Shown here one piece after another: positions 17,942-26,567 of a stretch of DNA of 64,000 nt. Source of the stretch: Paenibacillus pectinilyticus (lineage in GTDB: Bacteria; Bacillota; Bacilli; Paenibacillales; NBRC-103111); assembly GCF_001700435.1 (NCBI RefSeq), contig NZ_LYPC01000020.1, positions 187,678-251,677 on the forward strand, written 5' to 3'. The first letter of the stretch is position 1, and each line of letters begins with the position of its first letter. The notes below the pieces were generated by a model. It made no database searches, was not told the origin of the DNA, and worked only from the letters and a program-made list of their open reading frames with translations. The translations under genes were made by a program, and so were the position numbers.

Positions 17942-17969
17942 TTGGTTAATAGTTCAATCAGACAAGCGG

Positions 17970-18021
17970 AAGCACCGCTGAGGGTAGAGAGCATATCTCT
18001 ATCGTCGGCGAGTGCTTTTTT
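17970..18021 (+). terminator. Leader hairpin/terminator before the Tad operon (possible attenuator)
   Basis: A long three-part stem: AAGCAC/GTGCTT, CGCTGA/TCGGCG (one G-T pair) and TAGAGA/TCTCTA around a GCATA loop, followed by six T residues. It can close the thioesterase transcript, but a promoter lies between that gene and the hairpin, so a short RNA of about 75 bases starting near 17948 would also end here. It may therefore be an attenuator for the downstream operon. No known riboswitch class was recognised. Confidence 0.7.
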
Positions 18022-18050
18022 GTTGTTTCGAAAGGGGGTTAGCTAGGAAA

Positions 18051-18146
18051 ATGAAGGTCGAAAGGACCACGCGTATTGCCATTATACTTGCGGTTATGGG
18101 TTGTGTACTTATCGGCAGCGGCGTGTATGCAAAGTTATCGGGTTGA
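18051..18146 (+). CDS. 31-residue membrane peptide at the head of the Tad operon
   Basis: ATG at 18051, 13 bases after AAAGGGGG, encodes 31 residues: a basic start (KVERTTR), one hydrophobic helix of about 19 residues including GCVLIGSGV, and a short polar end. TGA at 18144 is 28 bases before the cpaE start. Size and charge pattern resemble only the N-terminal anchor of CpaB/RcpC-type proteins, which often open Tad loci, so it may be a remnant or a genuine small protein. Coding status is uncertain. Confidence 0.5.
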   Translation: MKVERTTRIAIILAVMGCVLIGSGVYAKLSG

Positions 18147-18174
18147 TTTTTAGCAGGAGAGGAGTTAGGCAGGA

Positions 18175-19314
18175 ATGAGTAAACTTCAGCTGTTTATCTT
18201 AGATGACGACATGGCTTATGCGGAAAGATTAGCAGCATTTATTCGATCGACAGCATTCGTGGAGCGAATACAAGTTAAGTTATACTCCCAATCGGATCGA
18301 CTACTTGAGGTGTTGGAGGACTCTCAAATTGAAGGCGTGTTACTGATATCTGAGGCCTATTATCCACTTTTAGAGCAGATTCGTACGCAGTTATTTCCTA
18401 TCTGTTTGAGCGAAAACATAACGAATTCCAATGATTCAGAGATCGCAATCCCTTTCTTATTTCGTTTTCAACCGCTGCAATCACTGCTTTCACGTATTCT
18501 TGCGTTGTATGCGGAGGGACTTCAGAGGGATCGTAAACAGCTTTCAGGTGCGCGAAGGACACGTGTCTTAACTGTGTATAGCTCTAGTGGTAACAGCGGC
18601 AAATCCATAACTGCCGTTCATCTGGCAAAGCAACTGGCTTTTCGAGGAGAACGCGTAATGTATGTAAGTCTCGAGAGCATAAGTGCTGCATCGCAATGGT
18701 TTCAAGGAGAAACCGGAAGACTGTCACAGCTCCTGTACTTCTTGAAAAGTTCACCAGAGATGTTAGGAGCTAAGCTGGAATTGCTTAAATCGCATGATAC
18801 TAATCTTCGAATCGATTATTTAACACCACATGATCAAATGAGAGAAATGCAGGAAATGATCGGCGAGCACGTCCGCCAATTAATTGAATCTATTCTTCAA
18901 TTGTCGGTGTACGACACCCTAATCCTTGATTTAGAATCGTCGGTTCATCCAAGAATCGTAAAGTCACTCGAAATGAGCGATGAGATCATTTGGTTAATTA
19001 GAGATGATTGGAATGATGCATTCAAAACAAAATCCCTCTACAAGCAGATGAATGCTTATCAGCCAATCCATTTTGTGATGACGAGCTATCGCGGGACTCA
19101 AACGAACTCGTATGATTTTATAGATCGCCCTATCTCGTACAGACTGCCCTATATTCCTGAGTGGAAAGTCTTGCGTGCGCCTGAGCAAATTTGGCAATCA
19201 GAAATCTTTGCTGAGCAAGTATACGGCATGTTGACATCCATTCTCAAGGACAAGAGGAATAGCACTTCGCATATGGAAGGAGATGCTTCTTTATTTGAAT
19301 CAAGAGCTGTTTAA
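18175..19314 (+). CDS. cpaE: CpaE/TadZ-like pilus localisation ATPase
   Basis: A 379-residue protein. Residues 1-115 look like a receiver-type domain (LFILDDDMAYAERL). Residues 130 onward form a MinD/ParA-type ATPase, with a P-loop SSSGNSGKSITAVHLAKQLA near 136-155 and DTLILDLES as the Walker B-like strand. CpaE/TadZ proteins place the Tad pilus machine in the cell. A strong GGAGAGGAG lies upstream. It overlaps cpaF by 32 bases. Confidence 0.87.
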   Translation: MSKLQLFILDDDMAYAERLAAFIRSTAFVERIQVKLYSQSDRLLEVLEDSQIEGVLLISEAYYPLLEQIRTQLFPICLSENITNSNDSEIAIPFLFRFQPLQSLLSRILALYAEGLQRDRKQLSGARRTRVLTVYSSSGNSGKSITAVHLAKQLAFRGERVMYVSLESISAASQWFQGETGRLSQLLYFLKSSPEMLGAKLELLKSHDTNLRIDYLTPHDQMREMQEMIGEHVRQLIESILQLSVYDTLILDLESSVHPRIVKSLEMSDEIIWLIRDDWNDAFKTKSLYKQMNAYQPIHFVMTSYRGTQTNSYDFIDRPISYRLPYIPEWKVLRAPEQIWQSEIFAEQVYGMLTSILKDKRNSTSHMEGDASLFESRAV

Positions 19315-20563
19315 CGAGTTAAAGAAAGAAATCAAAGAGAACCTAGATCTCTCGCATGAGGTCAATGATGCTCAGCTGCGTATGCACATTGAGGAGGTGA
19401 TTTTCCGTGTTGCACCAGCGAAGGGCTGGACTTCATCAGACATGCATACTGGCGTCAAACGAATTTTCGACAGCTTTCGCGGGCTCGATATTCTCCAACC
19501 GCTGATTGATGATCCTACAGTGACGGAGATCATGGTGAATGGCCACACATGCATCTTTTACGAACGCCAAGGCGCCGTTGAACGATATCCTTTCGAGCTG
19601 GAAAGCGCAGAGAAACTTGAGGATTTGATCCAAATGATTGTTTCTAAAGTAAATCGAATTGTGAATCAAGCCACTCCTATTGTAGATGCACGTTTGAAAG
19701 ATGGCTCCCGCGTGAATATTGTACTTCCCCCGGCTTCGCTTAGTGGTCCCACCTTGACGATTCGAAAATTTCCTGCGAAACCACTTGGCATGATGAATTT
19801 AATTGAAATGGGGAGTCTGTCTAAGGAAGCTGCTGAAATACTGAGACTAATGGTTGAGTCTGGTTTCAATCTGTTTGTTGGTGGTGGTACAGGGTCAGGG
19901 AAGACAACATTTCTTAATTCGTTGAGTGCTTGGATTCCTGCGCATGAACGTGTGATTACGATCGAGGATTCAGCAGAGCTTCAGATCCAATCTGTACCCA
20001 ACCTTGTCAGAATGGAAACGAGGAATGCGAATACAGAAGGCAAAGGGGCGATTTCGATGCGGGAACTGATCCGCTCTTCACTGCGAATGCGTCCTAATCG
20101 CATTATTGTCGGTGAGGTAAGGGGAGCTGAAGCTTTGGATATGTTGGCTGCAATGAATACGGGACATGACGGTTCGCTAAGTACAGGCCATGCTAACACT
20201 TCGTTGGATATGCTGAGCAGGCTAGAAACCATGGTGCTCAGTGCTGCTCCACTGCCCATTGAAGTAATTCGCAAACAAATCGCGTCAGCTCTGGATGTGA
20301 TCGTGCATATTTCAAGAATGAGGGATCGCACACGAAAAGTAACAGAGATTCATCAAGTCATTGGTGTGAAGGATGGAGAAGTCCAACTGCAACCTCTATT
20401 CTTATTCGAAGAAAAGGGAGAGTCACCCGATGGCAACATCATTGGCGAGCTTCGATATACCGGGCAAGCGCTTTTCAATCAACATAAGATGAACATGGCG
20501 GGTAAGCAGCTTCCTAGTTGGTTTACACAGTACAACGAAAAGTGTGAGGCCGAAGCCGTATGA
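19283..20563 (+). CDS. cpaF: Tad pilus assembly ATPase CpaF/TadA
   Basis: A 426-residue secretion ATPase of the VirB11/GspE superfamily that powers Flp pilus assembly. Motifs: ILQPLIDDPTVTEIMVNG, Walker A GGGTGSGKTTFLNSL near residue 200, TIEDSAELQI, Walker B RPNRIIVGEVRGAEALDML and the His box TGHDGSLSTGHANT. The ATG at 19283 directly abuts AAGGAG; a TTG at 19295, 12 bases away, may be the true start. It overlaps cpaE (32 bases) and tadB (4 bases). Confidence 0.95.
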   Translation: MLLYLNQELFNELKKEIKENLDLSHEVNDAQLRMHIEEVIFRVAPAKGWTSSDMHTGVKRIFDSFRGLDILQPLIDDPTVTEIMVNGHTCIFYERQGAVERYPFELESAEKLEDLIQMIVSKVNRIVNQATPIVDARLKDGSRVNIVLPPASLSGPTLTIRKFPAKPLGMMNLIEMGSLSKEAAEILRLMVESGFNLFVGGGTGSGKTTFLNSLSAWIPAHERVITIEDSAELQIQSVPNLVRMETRNANTEGKGAISMRELIRSSLRMRPNRIIVGEVRGAEALDMLAAMNTGHDGSLSTGHANTSLDMLSRLETMVLSAAPLPIEVIRKQIASALDVIVHISRMRDRTRKVTEIHQVIGVKDGEVQLQPLFLFEEKGESPDGNIIGELRYTGQALFNQHKMNMAGKQLPSWFTQYNEKCEAEAV

Positions 20564-21438
20564 ATATCGTGGTGTTACTTCTATTATTTGGCGGTGGAAG
20601 TTGGCTACTCATGCTTTTATTGGAACGGCGTACTTCCTCAACAAAGCGTATTGATAAAGAAAACATCACAATCAACAAACGGGTAAATACCCAATCATTC
20701 CTCGACTACAACCACTATTCATTATCTTCCAAAGAAAAAGTCATCGCTATTCTTATGCTTGCTATACCAGCGTTCCTAATTGGATACATTTTCTACCAAA
20801 ATGTCGTACTTGCGCTCGCTCTAGCGTCATCAGGGCTCTTCTATCCTCGAATCCGTCAGAAACAGCTCATCCTTAAACGGAAAAATATGCTGTATGTGCA
20901 GTTTAAACAAGCACTCAGTTGTCTTTCGTCTTCCATGACGGTTGGGAAATCCATTGAATCTGCTTTCCGTGAGGCTTGGGAGGATTTGAAACTACTGTAT
21001 CCGGACCCTGCCTGCCTTATCGTCGTTGAGTTCGGAATGATTTGCCGAAAAGTGGATAATGGCGAGCCAATAGAGACAGCACTTAAGCATTTTGCTGATC
21101 GAAGTCATTTAGAAGATATTCAGAGCTTTACGGATGTTTTTCTAACCTGCAAACGAACGGGAGGGAATCTTGTCGAAGTTATGAAACGAACGGCAACGGT
21201 TATTGCTGAGAAACTGGAAATAACCCAAGAAATAACCATTATGATTGCTCAAAAGCGCTTTGAATCTCGTGTGCTTGTCGTAGCTCCTGTTGTTATTGTT
21301 GCAGTGTTGGCTTTCAGCTCACCGGACTATATGGTTCCCCTGTATTCGGGGAGTGGCGTTCTCATTATGACCATCTGCTTACTAATGTTAGGTGCCTGCT
21401 ATGTTCTTACTCAAAAAATAATGAATATCAAGGTGTAA
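20560..21438 (+). CDS. tadB: Tad pilus membrane platform protein TadB
   Basis: A 292-residue T2SF-family membrane protein. Hydrophobic segments lie near the N-terminus, at about 63-102 and at about 230-285, with the cytoplasmic T2SF helices between (QFKQALSCLSSSMTVGKSIESAF, TCKRTGGNLVEVMKRTA). TadB and TadC form the platform for the CpaF ATPase. It starts inside the cpaF stop (ATGA) and runs into tadC after 1 base. Confidence 0.92.
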   Translation: MNIVVLLLLFGGGSWLLMLLLERRTSSTKRIDKENITINKRVNTQSFLDYNHYSLSSKEKVIAILMLAIPAFLIGYIFYQNVVLALALASSGLFYPRIRQKQLILKRKNMLYVQFKQALSCLSSSMTVGKSIESAFREAWEDLKLLYPDPACLIVVEFGMICRKVDNGEPIETALKHFADRSHLEDIQSFTDVFLTCKRTGGNLVEVMKRTATVIAEKLEITQEITIMIAQKRFESRVLVVAPVVIVAVLAFSSPDYMVPLYSGSGVLIMTICLLMLGACYVLTQKIMNIKV

Positions 21439-21439
21439 G

Positions 21440-22309
21440 ATGTGGATGTGGACGATAGGTTTGTCACTAATTATTATAGTTGTCGCGCTTCAGTTGCATG
21501 GACGGAGGAAATATGGGGAGCTATTGGAATCACAAGCTTATCCATTTCGTTTGAAGTATTTACTGCCTTATAGCTACTATGTGATCGACAAGCTCCAATT
21601 GTTAGAGCGATTCCCTGATTTTACATCCAAAATCCATCACAAGTGCATGACCTTGTACGGGAGAAGCCTATCCTCGCAAGGAAGCAAATGGTTCATGGCC
21701 GAGCTGATTTCAGCTAGTACATTATGTGCACTCATTGGAACGATCCTTGCTATATTAGCTGGAAATGACAGTTCAATCTTCGGATTTGGGATTGTTGCTA
21801 CACTAGTAACTCCAATGTTGATGGTTCGTGATTTAGATACTCAAATACGGAAGAAACAACAGCGGATGATCTTAGAGCTACCTGAGTTCCTAAGCACGAT
21901 CGTACTGCTAGTTAATGCAGGGGAAACCGTCAATCGAGCATGGATACGCTGTGTACAAGCGAAGCCGCATACGACAGACTCCCCCCTTTTCAAAGAATTG
22001 TTAATTGCCGTACACGAGCTGGAAATGAATATTTCCTTTACGAAAGTGCTGGAAGATTTCAGTAAACGATGTGCCTTACATGAAGTGTCACTTTTCACTT
22101 CAACACTTGGGCTGAACTATAAAAGGGGAGGTCATGACTTTGTCGTTGCGCTGCATTCGTTATCCCTAGAGCTTTGGCAGCGGAGAAAGAGTATTTCACG
22201 AACGCTCGGAGAAGAAGCATCCTCTAAACTGGTTTTTCCGATGGTGTTAATTTTTGTTGTGGTGATGGTGATTGTTGCCGCACCGGCACTGCTTATGATG
22301 AAACAATAG
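21440..22309 (+). CDS. tadC: Tad pilus membrane platform protein TadC
   Basis: A 289-residue T2SF-family protein, partner of TadB. It has an N-terminal membrane segment, a hydrophobic pair near 90-130, the T2SF block LPEFLSTIVLLVNAGETVNRAW, and a C-terminal helix LVFPMVLIFVVVMVIVAAPALLMM. Position directly after tadB and before the pilin gene is the standard order. Confidence 0.92.
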   Translation: MWMWTIGLSLIIIVVALQLHGRRKYGELLESQAYPFRLKYLLPYSYYVIDKLQLLERFPDFTSKIHHKCMTLYGRSLSSQGSKWFMAELISASTLCALIGTILAILAGNDSSIFGFGIVATLVTPMLMVRDLDTQIRKKQQRMILELPEFLSTIVLLVNAGETVNRAWIRCVQAKPHTTDSPLFKELLIAVHELEMNISFTKVLEDFSKRCALHEVSLFTSTLGLNYKRGGHDFVVALHSLSLELWQRRKSISRTLGEEASSKLVFPMVLIFVVVMVIVAAPALLMMKQ

Positions 22310-22318
22310 GAGAGGAAG

Positions 22319-22552
22319 ATGGAGTTGAACAAGTTAAAGATTTGCTTGAAAAGTGTGTGGGAAGAGGAAGATGGGCTAGGAACGTTAGAGATTTTGTTGA
22401 TTGTTGCGGTTTTGGTTGCGATAGCCATTATATTCCGTAAGTGGATCGTCTCTTGGTTTCAAAAACTGATCGGAGATGCAAATTCGGATCTGAAGGATAA
22501 TAGCGCGGTTGCACCTTGTGCGCCAAGCCCAACTACGAGCTGTGCACCATAG
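22319..22552 (+). CDS. Flp1-like pilin subunit (type IVb)
   Basis: A 77-residue pilin. The segment EEDGLG followed by TLEILLIVAVLVAIAIIF is the class III signal of Flp pilins: cleavage after Gly, Glu at position +3 of the visible TLE, then a single hydrophobic helix. The C-terminal tail (SAVAPCAPSPTTSCAP) contains two Cys and three Pro, which is unusual for such a small pilin. It is preceded by GGAGAGGAAG. The last 44 bases overlap the open frame of the next gene. Confidence 0.88.
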   Translation: MELNKLKICLKSVWEEEDGLGTLEILLIVAVLVAIAIIFRKWIVSWFQKLIGDANSDLKDNSAVAPCAPSPTTSCAP

Positions 22553-23546
22553 TCGGTTTGATCGCTTTACGAGAAACGAGCAGGGGAGTTTTACCCTTGA
22601 GGCATCGATGGTATTTCCGACAATTTTGATATGCACAGTGTTACTTCTGTTTATTGGCATGTATGCCTATCAAAATGTGTACATGCAGCAATTAGCGCGT
22701 TCCACGGCAGAAAAGCTGGCTTTCACATGGGATAATAGCAATAAGGATGTAAATACAGGAAGCTTCAATCCGCAAGAACACGATGGTTTATATTGGCGTT
22801 TAACGCAGGATCATATGAGCGATTTATTCGGGCTGCTTCAGGGGAGTGGGGGTGCGAGCATCTCGCTTCCTGCTTCACAAACGAATGGGCTTATCGAGAA
22901 AAAATTGGCCAAAGCAACAAGTTTGCTACCTACAGGAGTAACAGGTAAAGCGACTTATCGAAATTATCTGCTTGATCATCAAGTGGAAGTCAGTATCGAC
23001 AAATCATTTCTAATGCCGCCTATTTTACGAAAATGGTTACACACTTCGGTGACGAGAGGAAAGGCAATTGCGCATGTCGTTGACGCGGTTGAGTTAATTC
23101 GAACAACGGATCTGACTCGTACATATCTCCCAACATTAGTTGGACGTATTTCACCTGAGAAGGCGAAAGCAGCCCTAGTGGATCCTATGAAAAGTGATTT
23201 ATCTGGTCCGGTGATTACGATCCAATCGGAACGTCAAGCGGCTGCTTATTTAAGATCGTTGGTCGGAGGTAAAGAAGTTAATCGGATTACGGCTTCTGGT
23301 AAAAGTAGAAAAATCGATGCGTTAGATGCACGAGGTATTGCTCATCAAGCGTTCTATAGTCTGACGGAAGCGCAGCTGCGGGCGGAACAATTGCCCAAGG
23401 ATATTGAACTGCTTCAACAAGATCCAACCGTGAAGGGCGTTGTTTGGCACTTTTTTAAGAAAGATGCTAATGGGAAGGGCATGCCATCAGAAGCTTTTCG
23501 CAAAGAGCTCGAACGTAAAGGGATCGTTGTTGTTATTCACAATTAG
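22509..23546 (+). CDS. TadE-like pseudopilin, long form
   Basis: Up to 345 residues. NEQGSFTLEASMVFPTILIC near residues 23-42 is the TadE-type membrane anchor and probable prepilin-peptidase site, followed by an extracytoplasmic domain of about 290 residues with no further membrane segment. The 3' half (EAFRKELERKGIVVVIHN) looks like a small alpha/beta domain. The start is unclear: TTG 22509, GTG 22518 and GTG 22542 are in frame and none has a good ribosome site, so coupling to the flp gene is likely. Confidence 0.78.
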   Translation: MHLVRQAQLRAVHHSRFDRFTRNEQGSFTLEASMVFPTILICTVLLLFIGMYAYQNVYMQQLARSTAEKLAFTWDNSNKDVNTGSFNPQEHDGLYWRLTQDHMSDLFGLLQGSGGASISLPASQTNGLIEKKLAKATSLLPTGVTGKATYRNYLLDHQVEVSIDKSFLMPPILRKWLHTSVTRGKAIAHVVDAVELIRTTDLTRTYLPTLVGRISPEKAKAALVDPMKSDLSGPVITIQSERQAAAYLRSLVGGKEVNRITASGKSRKIDALDARGIAHQAFYSLTEAQLRAEQLPKDIELLQQDPTVKGVVWHFFKKDANGKGMPSEAFRKELERKGIVVVIHN

Positions 23547-23560
23547 AAAGAGGGGAGCTT

Positions 23561-25849
23561 TTGAGGAGATTTCTACGGGCAGAAAACGGAGCGGTATCCG
23601 TCTATTTGATACTCATTATAGTACCGATTTTTTTGTTTCAAGCTGTACTCATTGACTTCGCTCGTATTAAAGTAGCGGAGAAAGAGACGGAGTCTGCTGT
23701 TCAAGCAGCTGCAAGATCTGTCATGTCTTCGTTTGATACGGACCTACAAAAAAGAGGGTTGTATGGAATGGGCCTCTCGCAAGAGGCATCAGAGCAATTA
23801 TTTGGCGATGTTTTTATCCGAAATTTATCGAGTAGTGTTTCTGCTAAAGGATTTCACTTTATAGATACCCACTCTCTAGAAGATTCCACGCGGGTTACCC
23901 CCGTTTACTCCCTTGCCAACCATGTGATTTTTGAGAGACAACTTACGCAGGATATGAAGATTAAAGCCCCGATCGAGTACACGCTTGAAATCGTTGATAA
24001 GTTTCAAAAAAGCGGAGTCAAGGAGCCCTTCCAGCTGGGTTCACAATTTGCAAAAGAAGCGGCGGAAGTGGAAAAGCTCATCAAGCAGCGAGAGGACGCG
24101 CTGGATGAAGCCTGGCATAGTACGGAAGCTATGAACGCCAAATTGACATCGTATCATACCTATTATCGAACACGAATTGCTGCTTTAAATGAACTGGCTG
24201 ATCGAATCGGCATCCATACCGTAGATGGTATTCGTGATGACATGACAGCAACAAATGAGCATCTTCAATCGCTTGCAAGCTCAATAAGTGATATGGAACT
24301 TTCAATAGCATCACTGAGCAAGGCTGGTGCAGAAAGTGTAGAAAGTATAAAGTCGTTAGTTGCGGCTAAAAGCTCCCTCGAACAGCAGGCTAGTACGTTG
24401 ACGCACAAACTTAGTGAACTTCAAGCTTTGCTCCAAAATGTACTGGACTATACAGCACTAACAGTCCGCACAAAACTCGAACTTGCAGCGAATGCAAGTG
24501 AGATTGCTCGCTTACAACAAATCATTGAACCTGCCATTCGGTTAGCAAAACAGAAAAATGACGATATCCGAACTAAGCTATTGGGCATTTCGGATTCTTC
24601 ATCCACTGGGAGCCTAGGTGGGGCAAAGGATGTCTTCCAACATGTTTCTCTCATCAGAGATGATTACTTTTATCAATATCAGACATCTATTGCGAGTATA
24701 ACTGCGTTATTTTCGGCATTTCAAGCTTCCGTCGAAAGCGTCAATCTATATACGACTGAGCATACAGCACAGATCAATCAAAGGAATGAAGCATATTGGA
24801 ATGAGATGAACTCCTTTTATGCGAAACAAAGTTCTCTAGAGAAAGTTAGAATGAATGCTAATTCAGCGACTGAAGCGAATAAGCAAGCACAGACCAATAC
24901 AATTCAGGCTATTTTAGAGAAAGCGAAACAAGCCATTGGCGGGTGTGATATCTCAGCTTCACCGTCTGGGGATGAGGCACTGTACAGTAAACTGCAGGGG
25001 GATTCAGACCAAACAGCGGCAATCAAGGAACAGGGCTATTATCAGAAATATCGACAAGCCAATGCTCAAGACGCAACAATCGGGAATGATGTCGCCTATG
25101 AGCTGGATAAGGCTGAATCCACTAGCCTTCGGGCCATGGACATATTAGGATCGATTTCTCATATGGCAGAAATGTTGCGAACTGAGCTCTATGTGAATGA
25201 ATATGCCTTCACTAAGTTTAATTATCGAACATATGGACTTGAGAAAACGCCAACTGGAGAGCCCAAATTATCCAATGAGCTGATTGATCCGGGCACACAT
25301 GTCTTGGCTAACCAAGAAGTCGAATATCTGTTGTATGGCTTCTCATCATGTGCCGCGAACATTACTTCAGCGTATGCTGAAATGTTCTCATTACGTTTAG
25401 CGATCCGAACGCTTGAAGCATTATTAGATCCCGAGAAAGAATTACTTAACGTAGGTTCACCTCTGCTCGTTCTCTTAGTTGCAGCGGCACAAGGTGCTGC
25501 CAAAGCATTCGGTGACATGAACGCATTAGTAAAAGGGGAAGCTGTTGAATTATCGTCAAAACTGTCCGTGACAGCATTCAAATTAACGTATAAAGACTAT
25601 TTACGCTTATTCCTAATGCTGCACAGCAATAATACGAAGCTGATGGCAAGAATGCAAGGTCTGATTGAGTTGGAAACAGGTAAGGATCTTTTACAAGAAA
25701 CAACTTATATGCAAGCGAACGCAGCGAGTGAAATTCGACTGTGGTTTATACCGAAGATGATAAGACTTTTAGAGGGTTCTGGACTGTTGGGTTGTAAGGT
25801 CGTCGGGACACAATGTCAGTTTAATAGATCGGCTGTTGTTTCATACTAA
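23561..25849 (+). CDS. Large TadG-like surface protein with coiled coil
   Basis: A 762-residue protein. The N-terminus ENGAVSVYLILIIVPIFLFQAVLIDFARI is a TadG/TadE-type anchor. Residues about 155-460 are rich in charged heptad-like helices (for example KSLVAAKSSLEQQASTLTHK) and are probably a long coiled coil outside the membrane. Residues about 610-660 include a more hydrophobic patch (LLVLLVAAAQGAAKAFG). The start is a TTG at 23561, shortly after GGGGAG. It is the largest gene of the Tad operon. Function beyond pilus accessory or surface anchor is not known. Confidence 0.75.
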   Translation: MRRFLRAENGAVSVYLILIIVPIFLFQAVLIDFARIKVAEKETESAVQAAARSVMSSFDTDLQKRGLYGMGLSQEASEQLFGDVFIRNLSSSVSAKGFHFIDTHSLEDSTRVTPVYSLANHVIFERQLTQDMKIKAPIEYTLEIVDKFQKSGVKEPFQLGSQFAKEAAEVEKLIKQREDALDEAWHSTEAMNAKLTSYHTYYRTRIAALNELADRIGIHTVDGIRDDMTATNEHLQSLASSISDMELSIASLSKAGAESVESIKSLVAAKSSLEQQASTLTHKLSELQALLQNVLDYTALTVRTKLELAANASEIARLQQIIEPAIRLAKQKNDDIRTKLLGISDSSSTGSLGGAKDVFQHVSLIRDDYFYQYQTSIASITALFSAFQASVESVNLYTTEHTAQINQRNEAYWNEMNSFYAKQSSLEKVRMNANSATEANKQAQTNTIQAILEKAKQAIGGCDISASPSGDEALYSKLQGDSDQTAAIKEQGYYQKYRQANAQDATIGNDVAYELDKAESTSLRAMDILGSISHMAEMLRTELYVNEYAFTKFNYRTYGLEKTPTGEPKLSNELIDPGTHVLANQEVEYLLYGFSSCAANITSAYAEMFSLRLAIRTLEALLDPEKELLNVGSPLLVLLVAAAQGAAKAFGDMNALVKGEAVELSSKLSVTAFKLTYKDYLRLFLMLHSNNTKLMARMQGLIELETGKDLLQETTYMQANAASEIRLWFIPKMIRLLEGSGLLGCKVVGTQCQFNRSAVVSY

Positions 25850-25863
25850 AAGGGGGAGGATAC

Positions 25864-26529
25864 ATGTTTCGGAAGTTACACCAATGTCAAGAAGGTGGCA
25901 TCGTACTAGAGGCATCATTAATATTGCCGTTATTTTTGGCTTTTGTGGTTGGACTTGTCCTATGTATTCAAATTGCCATAGTCGAAATGGCCATGCAGGC
26001 AGGTGTTACTGAAGCGACGAAGTCCATCGCTGGCCAGCTGTACCCAGTTCAACTGATTGTTCAGGAAGCGAAGTCCAAATACGATCAAAGCCGCGCAGCG
26101 GAAATATTTAATGGCGTGATCGATAAGGTTCAAACGGCAAAAAGCCATGTCACAGGTGCTGAAGAGTTTGCGGATGCGTACGAGGCTTACATCCCCGATT
26201 CACTGGTGGAGCTTATTCGATGGGAGAAAGAGAAACGGGAGCTCGGCGAAGGGTTGGCACAAGAGGAGTTAAATGACTTATACGAATCGCAAGTAAAACC
26301 TCGCCTTCTTGCTGCATTTACACCTGTCGTTTTCGCATTTTGTGATGCGTCCATCATTGGGAAAAATAATTTCAAAGTCAGTTCTGTTACCCTTCCAAGT
26401 ATGGAACAAGGCGGGCAAGCTTTTTTTGGCGTCGAAGCGCAGTTGACGTACAAACTTCCCATTCCTTTTATGAGTCAGACAATCATAGTGAAGAAACGTG
26501 CTTATGAGCGCGCTTGGGTTGGTGCTTAG
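25864..26529 (+). CDS. TadE-like pseudopilin, short form
   Basis: A 221-residue protein with QEGGIVLEASLILPLFLAFVVGLVL at residues 9-33, the class III type anchor, followed by an extracytoplasmic domain. It is preceded by AAAGGGGGAGG and lies between the TadG-like gene and the prepilin peptidase cpaA. With the proteins at 22509 and 23561 it makes three minor-pilin-like anchors in one operon. Confidence 0.82.
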   Translation: MFRKLHQCQEGGIVLEASLILPLFLAFVVGLVLCIQIAIVEMAMQAGVTEATKSIAGQLYPVQLIVQEAKSKYDQSRAAEIFNGVIDKVQTAKSHVTGAEEFADAYEAYIPDSLVELIRWEKEKRELGEGLAQEELNDLYESQVKPRLLAAFTPVVFAFCDASIIGKNNFKVSSVTLPSMEQGGQAFFGVEAQLTYKLPIPFMSQTIIVKKRAYERAWVGA

Positions 26530-26567
26530 GGGCTTCTTATTTTGATTAGAGATGAGGTGAGAGTAAG

